A stretch of DNA of 64,000 bases, from NCBI GenBank assembly GCA_963969395.1, contig OZ017798.1, positions 25,102,173 to 25,166,172 on the forward strand. Reading direction: 5' to 3'. The position numbers and the translations under genes were made by a program. Below are positions 26,405 to 36,483 of this stretch, one piece after another (the first letter of the stretch is position 1; each line of letters begins with the position of its first letter). The stretch is from Pseudoscleropodium purum. Taxonomy: Eukaryota > Streptophyta > Bryopsida > Hypnales > Brachytheciaceae. The notes beneath the pieces are model-generated. The model was not told the origin of the DNA and ran no database searches. It saw only the letters and a list, made by a program, of their open reading frames with translations.

Positions 26405-26795
26405 TTCACTCAAAGCGGAAGGGGTGCGTAGAGCTTCCAATGCACTAGTCCGCCCACTCCAAAAGAGAATGATTGTTCGGAATGAGCTGTCCGCCTCTCC
26501 ATATATATATGTGGACGCCCCGAGGCGGACGTCCAGATCATGCGGACCACATCAGTCCGCGTGTCAATCGGACGGCCGTAACGGGGCGGATGGGTATCGG
26601 GGCGGACAGGATGGACGCTCGATTGGACGGTCGGGGCGGACGCTGGATCGGGCGGACTGGGCGGACTCCGGATCGGGCGAACAGGGCGGACGGATATTGC
26701 GGCGGACGGGGTGGATAGGCGGACGGGTATCGGGGTGGACGAGGCGGACAAGGTGGACGCCGGATCAGACGGACAGGGCAGACGGCTCATCTTAA
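26405..26795 (-). promoter_or_regulatory. CpG-rich promoter-like block of gene B
   Basis: Dense GGGCGGAC-type repeats fill this block. On the gene strand they lead to a TATATATATAT box at about 26501-26511, 229 bp before the gene B ATG. It has the same layout as the other blocks in both hAT-like elements. Confidence 0.7.
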
Positions 26796-29189
26796 ACCCT
26801 AAACCTAATGAAGGAAATTGTTCTTTTTTCAAAATCTCACGGTATAGATGTTTAACCCGTAAAGTTCTTTTCACTAAAAACACCTCAAAATTGCCAATAG
26901 TAGTGCAAATATCAAGTCTTAGAAGAAAAATACTTTGGGGCATATGTAACCGTAGGATCTTGTAGTAAATTAGTTGGAAAAAATGTGGAAATTTTTTTAG
27001 ACAAATCCATCATTTGAATTGTAAGATATTAGATATTGAATGTTTCATTTAAAGGGGCTACTCAATTATGTCTATTAATGAACAATTGGTAGGCTAACAA
27101 ACCTAACTTAGCATGTATTTTAATATTTGTTGCAATTGTTTCAGGAATATTATAACATAATACTATTATAATATTCTAATAAATGATATAGTACTAAATC
27201 ATTTCAAAATCAATAACATTTGAACACAATCTGTCAATCTTGTCTTCCATACTCCTTTAATGATATATATATATATATACACACACATACATAAAATATA
27301 TTAGATAAATCAACATGAACAAATCAATGATTATATATTTCATAAATCTATTCTTCATCAATCAAATAGGAGTGCATGTGCAAATATAGACAAAGATGGT
27401 TTCTCCATTTGTTGCCAAAAAATAGATAAACAAATAGAGAAAGATATGAAGTGAATGTTACTTAGAGAATTGGAGGGAAAGAAATTGAAGTACTCAATTG
27501 CATTTTATTAAATTGGAAAATTGCATGTGGATGATATGAATTAATCTTCATAGATGCTAAACTCATACGAGTTGCATTTCAACATTTATGATTTATGCAA
27601 TTGATTGAATATAAAGCTCTTGTAATTACATTTTCAAATTTTCGATTCAATCATTCAAATTTGCAAGAGTGATTTATGATAGATTTATAACTTTAAATGT
27701 GAAAGCATTCAATGCCTTTATGCGTTTATTCATCAATATATTAATTTTAAATAAATTATATATATTTTTCATAACATATGCTAAACCATTACATTAAAAA
27801 AACAAAACTAAGAGCCAAGCCAAATAGGCTGGTTAAATGAAGAGAACAAGATAATAAGAGCCCTACGAGACAGAAAACAAAGGAAAAAAAAGAAAATATC
27901 AAAAGGATTCAAAGGAAGGAGCAAGATGCATTCTTGCAAGACCGTAGAATATATAATGATTTCAAAATCCAAACACAAATATATTTTCTATTTCAATGAG
28001 AGCCAAAAATGAACTACCTTGCTCTCAAAGATTGTACAATGTACACGTTATACAAAACGAACATATAACAGAAAGAGTAGAAGACATCGTTTATCATGAT
28101 TGAAAACTGAAATGATTTTTTCTTTCTATGTAGAATATTTTATGAAATGTAACAATGTATTTAATTATCATAATAATTGGTAGAAATCTTTGTGCAATAC
28201 ATAGAAACATTTCATTCATGTGGAATTTTTTCATTTATTTAGGATTAAAATGGAAGTATTATACTCTACAAAGTCCAAACCCAAAACAATACCATATACT
28301 TAAGTTCAAAAGTTTGCAATTGTTTTGTGAATTCATTTTGAAAACTCAAACAAAGAAATATTTTATAATCAATATCTTGTTCATTTGAATCATTTCAAAC
28401 ATTGAATTCCGAATTCAATTCCTATTTATAATAGAAATTATATTTGTCAATTTTTTAGATCTTTAAACAATGAACCCTCTTTTTTTAAATTAATATTTAA
28501 AAACATCTGAAATAAGAATATTGGAATTACCCTTCAAAATAAATATAGCACATGTATAATGTATTCTACTCCACCAACTCAAGTAATGAATTTTTCTATG
28601 TTTTTAAGAAAAAATATAGCCATACATGATTTGAAAGTTAAAACATTGATTCTTTTTCTTTGTTTTCAAATCTAATCAAAATTTCGTTAAAAAATATGAA
28701 AGACTCGATGTTCATTTGAAAATCGTGATGCACTTTTAATGAGAAATCACAACCTTTCATTAAATATCATGAGGTTGAAATCCATTAAACTGTTATTCTA
28801 ATTATGTATTGGGGCCTTTTTTTTAAATTTCATTTGCTTACAATGAAAATGGAATTGATTATTTTTGCAAAACATTTGATTTCCTAATGAACTTTAAAAA
28901 AATCCCCACCATCTTCAGATCTTCTCAAAACCTATTTAGAGGAATAATATCAGTAAATAATTCAAACATATTCAACTTAACCACATTCCCCTCATTCATA
29001 AAACAATTTAGGGGAGAAAAGAAAAGGTTTAGGGTAATTAGGGTATAAGGTTTAGGGTTTACATTTTTTTTTAAAAAAAAAATGACAAACCAATTACATT
29101 GATCCTCATTTAGCAGTGAATATTAGGCTGTTTTATTTTTGAAATGTTATCGCTCTTTTTGAATAATAATGGCCTCATAGGATGCTCCA
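26796..29189. other. hAT1 central AT-rich block, shared with hAT2
   Basis: This 2.4-kb block matches 40376-42760 of hAT2 in inverse orientation almost throughout, including the (TA)n/(AC)n run near 27265-27290 and the 'ttagggtttac' stretch near 29050. A 77-codon plus-strand frame (28155-28388) also exists in hAT2 (41165-41398 minus) with few changes. It is hydrophobic, Ile/Phe-rich and probably accidental, though its survival in both copies is worth noting. No other gene is visible. Confidence 0.75.
26852..27065 (+). mobile_element. Short TTAA-type element relic inside the hAT1 AT-rich block
   Basis: It begins TTAACCCGTAAAG, one base from the TTAA-type end; hAT2 keeps the exact CTTTAGGGGTTAA at 42695-42707. 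The next 180 bp resemble the start of the 6132-7064 element, including 'aggatcttgtagtaa' and 'gtaagatattag'. The far end, 'tttaaaggggcta', is degraded. Being in both hAT-like elements, it was there before they separated. Confidence 0.55.
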
Positions 29190-29465
29190 ATTGACAGCTG
29201 GGCGGACGCCGTCGGCGGTCAGTGTTTAAGTGGGGCGGTCGGCGTGTCCAAAGCGCGGACGGCGTCGAAAGGCGGACAGTGCGGACAGTCCGGGCGGACG
29301 CGCCGGTCGGACGGGCGGTCGAACGAGGCGGTCGGACGGGTCGGTCGGTCAGGGCAGTCGGACGAGGCGACGGGCGGACGGCGCGTCCGCTGCCGAAGCG
29401 GACGCGAGGTTCGGGGCCGCTTCGCGCGGTCCGGGGCAGGTCCGACGGCAGACGGCTATAAGGGT
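29190..29465 (+). promoter_or_regulatory. CpG-rich promoter-like block of gene C
   Basis: Dense CGGACGGGCGGTC-type words fill this block, ending in CTATAAGG at 29456-29463, 217 bp before the gene C ATG. The first ~105 bp (to about 29295) match the transposase promoter block of hAT2, then the sequences part company. The switch between the two downstream genes lies inside this block. Overlapping open frames here are products of the repeat. Confidence 0.7.
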
Positions 29466-29674
29466 GGAGTGACTTTCATTTCTTCTTACTACAATTCTCC
29501 TTCGGTGCCAAGTTGGATGTGCTACTATTGGTTTATGCGCTAGTTGCTCCTATGGGGTGGAGAGTTGGGGTCCTCTATCTTGTGTTACTGTGTTGCGGTT
29601 GATGCCATCATTTTTGACTATCACGTGAGATTTTTTTATTCACTTCAATTGGTTATTGAATCCAATTGACAATC

Positions 29675-32600
29675 ATGAATAGCGAAGGTGATCGAAATAT
29701 GGATGGGGTGACTCTGGGAAACGAAGCGAAGAAAAAAAGCAAAGTGAAGGGGGCTACGCATGACCTTCGGCTTGACATTTTAAATGATCCTACAATTAAA
29801 GCAGAGAGCGGGTGGGAAGATGAAGATGCGGAGTATTGGACATAAAAAATGTGCAGGACCTATGTTAAAATGTACCACATTGACAAGTTGTGGCCTCAGA
29901 AGTCGCACAGGAGTCATACACGGGATTTTTGTTGTAAACCATGGACTTGCAACAACAAACATTTTGTCCATCGATTTGAGGAGGTGTGGCGTGTTCTATT
30001 CGGAAACAAGCGCAGAAGTAAAGGCTATATTAATTATAGCGTGGCGTGTATGGTTTATGCGGAACTTATATTAGAGCACAAGATCGATTGGAGCACGTTT
30101 CCGACGACAACAACTTGCCCACTTCTACTTGAAGCCAATCAAAAGGACATTCCCGACTTGTACAATTCAGAGGGAGAAACAGAAAAAGTATTAAAAAATA
30201 CTATTGAGGTGAAAACGGATGGTGTGGAGAAAGCCTCAAATGTTGAAGAATTACGGTCTGTACAATCTCCAACAAAAGCAATCAATGAAAGCTCTTCGAA
30301 AGATGTGGGGAAAGATGTGGAGAAAGATGTAGAGGCGCAGGAGGGTGAAGTCTTTTCCACAACTCCAACGCGTTTGACCTTTATACCAAATGTTGCGGCA
30401 CAAACGCAAACGGAGTTTGTAAACAAAGGCAAGGTTTGCACGGAACGCGGGGAAACTTCAAAAAGTAAAGTAGACGAAGTCTTGGGGGAGAAAGTGGCAA
30501 AGGCTAATGCTACAATTGATAGTCTGATAGCCAACAATTGTTTTGATAGTTTGGTCTACAAATCTCCGCCTGTGCATCAAGGCGTTGAATCTAGTCCAGC
30601 GTTAAGTTTAGAAGACAAAGTACATACGCCTCGTGGATAAGGCGTGATGATTGATAATATATCCTCATTATGGAGTTCCGAGCGTAAAAGGCGGGCGGAG
30701 GAGTTTCCGTTTACAGCGGCATTGCCAAGTCCTCTACATCGAACCTTGCAAGACATGTCCAATCCAAAACAATTGGAAAATCTTTTGAAGCTCTCGGTTC
30801 AGTTTGCTAACCTTCATGAAGAAATAGGCGGATCGTCTAACCCCGATGATGGTGCTACTACTATTCCAAAGAGGCCACTTGCAGATCCAAAGAATGTTAG
30901 ACATATACTTGATACAACTTTCACGATGACGATGTCAGCTGAATTTTTAGCGCAAGCTGTTCCGACTTTTATGAATTTGGCCAAGGAGTTTTCTTTAATA
31001 GCACCAGAGATGTTGAAAGGTGCTATAGCATTTCAGAATCTCACGAAGACTTTCGGACCACTTTTCAAAGAAAGAGATGTTCACATACTACAATTGGTGG
31101 AATATGAGAAGAAAATTGCTGACCTTGAAGGAGTGGAAACAAGGTGCAAAGTGTTGGAATTGAAATTAAAGACTTCGGAGAGTGAAGTTGAACATTTAAA
31201 TCAACAATCATCGAGGCAAATGGAAGAGTTGATGAAGATGCGTAAACGGATTGCAGAATTGCAAGGGACCTCCAAAAATCCAAGTGAGGTTGCAATCTCA
31301 CTAGTGATTGTACTCGGAGACAGTCAAGAGACTCAAGAGAGTGAAGATAAACTCTCTCTTCCTTTTGATAAGGCTGAAGCAAGCGACAACCCTGCCATTG
31401 TGAATGTACAAGAAAGTCACGATATGGGCATGTTAAAAGCGACACAACAACCATCAATGAAAAAGCTTTCATCCATTTATGTGAATGCGGAGACGCAAAC
31501 GGAGAGTTGTGACTTTGAAGAATTGAAGCATAAATTGGAGGAAGCAATTGAAGCAAAAGGAATCGTTGAATCCAAGTTGAATCGATTGCAATTGTCCTTG
31601 GATTTGAAGAAGTTTATGCCATCTAGCGGCTTGGAGTCTCGATGGTTAGCATGGGTACAAAGACTCCAAGACAGACCCTCTGTAGTATCTCGAGCAATGG
31701 CAGGTCTTCAAACATTGGCAATGGAGTCGAATGAAAATTGCGATGCCATTCAAAGCTCTTTGAGTTGGTTCAAGACTATGTTTGACCAACATCCTTCAAA
31801 GGGATATACGAAGATAACATGTTGGGGAGACATGGATGCCATGTTTGAGCGGTTAAACCACACACAGAAGGACCAAGCTCCACCCATCAATTGGGCCTTG
31901 GAAGTAGAGGAAGATGGGTCCCTTACAACACACTTTCAGCACACATCAATGTGAAAGACAAGCGAGTGGTGCATGCTTGTGATCCAGCCTCTCCAATCTG
32001 GATGGTTGTTGTAGCCTTTGCCAAGGCCTCTTCGGACCGGAAGGTGCGATAACCATGGGCCAATGTCGCCACACTTTTCATATCACTTACATTGTGAAAG
32101 CATCACTCATTCATTCGATGTGTGCCGAGTGTCGTAGTCCATTGAGTGCTAGGTTCTACAAAATGTTTGGTATCTTGGAAGCTATGCCTCCAAGCCACGA
32201 GTACAATCGTTGGAATCTTCTTCCTGATCAAGCGCCGTACAAATTTCAAAATTATCAACATCGGGGGAAGCCAATCCGGTAGAATGCAAATGAATAGAAG
32301 CATGATTTGTACGAGGAATCTCAGCAACCATTGGATTTGGATGTGTGGATGACTCACAATAGAGAGGTGGAATTGCGGGCTCAAGGAATCGTAGATGACG
32401 CGGCCCGTGAAATGTTTTGTCGCAACATGGGGGGACATTGGAGCTTGCAATACGAAAAATTCTTTCGTTTTCTAGATAAAAAAGTGGAGAGAGGACCAGA
32501 AGACAGTTGGGTGGAGGTGAACCATGAAAAAGAGTTCGATGAGTAGTATAAGGCATACGACCACACCCTCGTAGGTAGGGCCCTTCTATTGTCGAAGATG

Positions 32601-33071
32601 GAAGAGGCTACAAAAGTTCGTGCTGTCTATGATACAAATGGACTAACAAGCACAGGACATTCATCTGTAGATGTGGCAGCAGCATTTGATAGGCGCATTG
32701 GCGATATTATAGGGCATTGGAAGGCTTTCCTATTGAATGGAGACTGCCTCACAGTATGGCAAGGGAAAGGAGATGATGAAGTTGTTCAAGCGATGGTAGA
32801 TCGTATGGAGAGCAACTTGAGAACCTTGAAGGCAGACGAAGTCGATTTATCACCGAAAAGAAAACAAAAAAGGAAGCGTGAAGAGGACGATGACTTCTCT
32901 TCGGAAACCAAGAAACAATTTCATAAGGTGGACATCGAAGTTCAATCTGGAGGGCGAATAGTCCGTCCAAGTTAACAACGGTCAACTCGTCAATCATCTG
33001 CTAAACTCCTCGGTACAATAGATTTTCCTTTTGTTTTGGGAGAAGGTAGTGGTCCATCCGGTGGAAAGTAG
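29675..33071 (+). pseudogene. hAT1 gene C: shared N-terminal domain, coiled coils and RING-like finger (broken)
   Basis: Starts MNSEGDRN at 29675. One frame runs to about 31955, stopped by TAA at 29843 and TAA at 30638. A frame slip near 31955 leads to a second frame that ends at TAG 33069-33071. That second frame has further stops at 31980, 32280, 32295, 32544 and 32973. Domains in order: the gene-B-like N-terminus (KMCRTYVKM, HIDKLW, NYSVACMVYAELIL); a Ser/Glu-rich linker with QTQTE; coiled coils (about 31080-31270 and 31500-31610); a Trp-rich stretch (ESRWLAWVQRLQ); a RING-like finger at 32010-32140 (CSLC, CRHTFH, CAEC) in which the ligand after the second His is Tyr, not Cys; and a basic tail (PKRKQKRKREEDDD). 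A RING suggests E3 ubiquitin ligase or DNA-associated scaffold. It occupies the transposase slot of hAT2. Confidence 0.75.
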
Positions 33072-33364
33072 GATTTGAGGAGAATTTTGTTTTTTAAAAA
33101 CAATGGTCCTTTCATTGTTTAAAAACAAAAAAGAATGTGAAAGATTTAGATCTTAAAAAGATCGTATAGGATTCAATAGTGATATTGGAACTATGTTTTA
33201 ATGTATTTTGTTTATACATATATATTTATATATAAAGATGCTATATTTTCATTTGCGTATAAAAATATTTTTATATGTACATCTTATTTTACGTGGATGC
33301 ATTCATTTCTGATTATGTAACATTCAAATTACATAACAATATAAAATTTTCTAATGACTAATGG
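33072..33364. other. AT-rich 3' flank of gene C
   Basis: This is the non-coding space between the gene C stop and the CpG-rich end. I see only AT-rich runs such as 'tatatatttatatataaag'. Confidence 0.6.
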
Positions 33365-33531
33365 CAATGCGAAGTCCGCCCCGTCTGGTCTGTACGCCCG
33401 ACCGCCCCACCCATCCGCCCCGCCCCGCGCGTCCGCCTTCCGACGACGGGAGGGACGTTGCGTCCGCTAGCGTCCGTGCGTCCAGAAAACGAACGCTATT
33501 TTGGGGCGGACGTTGAGATTCGTCAACCCTG
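33365..33531. repeat. hAT1 end B: CpG-rich terminal region
   Basis: Read inward from 33531 it is CAGGGTTGACGAATCTCAAC, then CGTCCGCCCC, 'gctagcggacgcaacg' and further GTCCGCC words. hAT2 starts with the same ~125 bp at 36008. After the first ten bases it is unrelated to end A, so the two ends can be told apart. Confidence 0.88.
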
Positions 33532-33539
33532 AATACATG
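33532..33539. repeat. hAT1 target-site duplication, right copy (AATACATG)
   Basis: An exact copy of 21777-21784. Confidence 0.93.
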
Positions 33540-34695
33540 TGATAACAAACTTTGAATCTGAATACTAAGACAAAATCAAATTGTTGGACTTAATCACTAT
33601 ATACTAGGCCGACCGTTGTTGCCACCACCACCAAACTTTTGAATTTTTGCATTCAGTTCTTTATCTTACAACAAATCTCTCTCATGTACTAACTTGTCTC
33701 ACTTCCAATACATCTCCAACACCAAACCAAATGATGAAGATTTAGGAGACGAAGAAGTTTAAAGGAGGAATTAGCATTGGAAATTTGGCAACAAACATTA
33801 AACAATTGCAAGACAATCATAGACAGCAACGGGTACGATGAAACAATACATTTAATGGTTCGTGAGGACGGAATGATAGACTCCTTCATAGGAGAGGTAT
33901 GTTAATTCCCTTTTCTATGTTAATTGCAATTGATTTTAAAACTTTGAATTTAAGTTGATTTAGGATTTCGTTAATTAGAATTGTGGTACTTAGGATTAAT
34001 AACAAATTAGTTGTAGAATTATTAAAAGGAACCTAAAAATTAGAAGAAATTAGAATATTAGAGAAATTAGGTTAAAATCTAACATAATAAATTTAAGAAT
34101 AAACTTAAAGAAGAAGAATTAAAAAAATTCTTAAAAATTCATTAAAGAATCTTTCCAAGAGGGAATCAAATGAAGAATCTTTTAAAGGTTCAAAATCTAT
34201 CTTTATTTTGAAAATTGCTTAATTTTCAAGATAATAAAAGGTAGATGAAGTTTGTCTCTATTTCGGATGAACTTCTCTACAATAGGTCAAAATTGAGATT
34301 TCTCTTAAAAGATTACTAATTCAACTAATAACCGACCATATTTTAAAAGTTAGAATTAATTAAAAGAAGATTTATTATTTTTAGATGGTGGACGAAATTT
34401 AGAATAGTATAAAAAATAATTTTCATTAGGAATTGCAAAACTTGAATTGCTTTACTGTTCGGGAAGGGTAAATCATCTTTTAGTATTTAGTTTAGCCAAT
34501 TATCAAAGTAGATTAGATTTCACTTGCTAATTAGAATTAAACTCTTAAACAAATTAGGTAGATTAAGAATGATTAATTAGATTTAGAAAAACATAAACAC
34601 AAAGTATTCATTGCTTGGAAGGCCAAAGAACACTAAATTTGCAAAATCCCATTGGAATTTACTAATATTGCCACTAGAACTTGTGAGCACGTTTT
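33540..34695. mobile_element. Insertion X, right part
   Basis: This continues the ~5-kb insertion into the chromovirus on the far side of hAT1. It contains a short plus-strand frame at about 33735-33903 (contains LALEIWQQTLNNCK and HLMVREDGMIDSFIGE) that ends at a GGTATGT resembling a splice donor. I cannot name it. The rest is AT-rich with no gene. The right limit is approximate. Confidence 0.45.
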
Positions 34696-34699
34696 TACT

Positions 34700-35999
34700 C
34701 TAGGGGTGGAGTCAAAAACATTCACAGAGAATTGTATGTGAGTCTTTTCTAAATATGCAAGCATTGGCTAAAGCATTGAATTTTTTGCAATAGCAACCTT
34801 TAAGCATTTAATTAAGGATGTGATCATTAGTCCGGACTAGTTGAAAAGACTCCAATGCTACCAATTATAAAAGAGGTTATTCTTCTTGATTGTGCCCTTC
34901 TATGAGGTCACTTTGTCTCAAAAAAGCATTTGCTCTCTTATTCAACAAGCTCACCCAGTGCTAAATTTCAAAATTAAATGCCAATAGAAATTCTAACCAT
35001 TGAGCTTGTCTTCAATTTAGTTGCTTAGTGATGAGAAAATATTCCAAATTCTTATGATAAAAAATTACTTGAATGTAATGCGGAGACCCTTCCAAATACA
35101 CCCGCTAGTCTTGAAATACTAAAACCACACTATGAAACTTTTTATTGTAAATATCGTAGTTTTGTTCTGTAGGTAACATCTTTGAACTCTGATATGCACA
35201 TGGATGAAAATGACCATCTTCTCCATATTTTGAAAGAATTGCAGTTGTCACCATGTCAGATGCATTAGTCTCAACAATAAAGGGTTGTTCAAAGTTTGGG
35301 TATACTAATACTAGTGTGTAATTAAATTTGGATCGAAGATATTTGAATGCAAAGTTTGCTTGGGCCATCTATACAGAATGTTGATTCTTCTGCTTTAATG
35401 CTATGAGAGGCATAGCCACCTTTGAATAATCACATATGAACCGGTCATAAGAATTTGCAAATTCAAAGAAAGCTTGTACTTCTTTAACCAAGTTTGGAGT
35501 TGGCCATTCTTAAATAATTTAAACCTTATTATGATACATTTCAAGCCCCTTTTCTAAAATTGTCATTCCCATAGATTCCACAAATTGACGATAAAACTCA
35601 CTTTTTGATTCTTTGGCATAAACTCCATGTTCTTGTAGCCGTTGTAACACTTCCTATACAACTTGTCAATGTTCCTCCAAATTTTTTGAGAAAATAAGAA
35701 TATTGTTCAAATATGTTACTACCAAAATATCTAAGAGATTATCGAAGATAATTTGCATATGAGAGTAGAATTGAGCTAGAGCATTTGTTAATTAAAAAGG
35801 CATTACCAAGTATTTGAAAAGACCGTAACGTGTCTTGAACACCGTTTTTAATTTGTGACCCAAGGTCATGCAAACTCAATGATAAACTTGTCGTATATCT
35901 AACTTAGGGAATATAATTCCCATCAACCAATCAATGAGCTCCAGAATCAAGGGTAAAGGATAACAATTTTTCTTTGTGACTTTGTTCAAGTTATGATAA
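34700..35999 (-). pseudogene. Chromovirus reverse transcriptase (C-terminal part) and RNase H, broken
   Basis: On the minus strand, starting at 35999: LNKVTKKNCYPLPLI, then FPKLDIRQVYH, FKTRYGLFKYLVMPF, and the active-site strand YLNNILIFS at about 35715 (the family has YLDD). These are followed by the connection and the RNase H frame 35105-35368 (PFIVETNASD, AYQSSKMLP). The tether ends with RQAQWLEFLLAFNFEI near 34990. Many stops are present. The N-terminal piece of the same domain lies beyond hAT2 at 45825, and the junction falls in the RVYVDYHNLNK strand. Confidence 0.85.
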
Positions 36000-36007
36000 T
36001 CTACATA
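36000..36007. repeat. hAT2 target-site duplication, left copy (TCTACATA)
   Basis: TCTACATA here and at 45817-45824, exact. The target encodes part of the chromovirus RT (YVD on the minus strand). Confidence 0.93.
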
Positions 36008-36136
36008 CAGGGTTGACGAATCTCTACGTCCGCCCCAAAATAGCATCCGTTTTCTGGACGTCCGGACGCTAGCGGATGCAGCGTCCCTCCTGCCGTCGGA
36101 AGGTGGACGGGCGGGGCGGACGGACGGAGCGGCTTA
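36008..36136. repeat. hAT2 end B: CpG-rich terminal region
   Basis: CAGGGTTGACGAATCTCTAC and about 110 bp of GTCCGC-type words match hAT1 33405-33531 inverted. The following 36137-36483 is AT-rich 3' flank of the transposase gene with no coding signal. Confidence 0.88.
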
Positions 36137-36483
36137 GAAAACCCGTTTTGGATTTTTTGTTTTGATTGTTTTCACCAATAAGAGATTGAGAGTGAAGTCA
36201 TTTTGATTTTGATTTTTCTTCTATTGCAATTGCGATTCAATAGAGTTGTATATCACTATTTATGTAAAAGCTAAAATATGAAATATATTTTTAATTTTTT
36301 TTGTTGAATTTCATTTTGATTTAGAAACAAAATCACTTTAAAATCCAACGAGATGTATATCATCAATAAACAAACAATTTTATAATAAAATGATTGAAGA
36401 AACCATTGTCATTTGTCAACATGAGCTCCATATATCATGAGCAACTAAACAATCAAACATCTAAATTCACATCTCCACAATTC

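Larger units (their letters stand above)
21785..33531. mobile_element. hAT1: 11.7-kb hAT-like element with kinase-like, Gly-rich and RING-like genes, no transposase
   Basis: The left end reads CAGGGTTGACATGATG and the right end, read inward, CAGGGTTGACGAATCTC. Only about 10 terminal bases are inverted repeats, after which the two ends differ. Perfect 8-bp duplications flank it. Inside, left to right: CpG-rich end A; kinase-like gene (minus); CpG block; gene B (minus); CpG block; 2.4 kb of AT-rich DNA; CpG block; gene C (plus); CpG-rich end B. It has no transposase, so it presumably moved with help from a relative such as hAT2. It shares end A, the kinase-like gene, the AT-rich block and end B with hAT2 at 36008-45816. 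Confidence 0.92.

Noticed and set aside
30139..31556. Minus-strand frames opposite gene C (132 and 163 codons)
   Set aside because: They have no domain and unlikely composition; the plus strand carries the coiled coils and the shared N-terminal domain.
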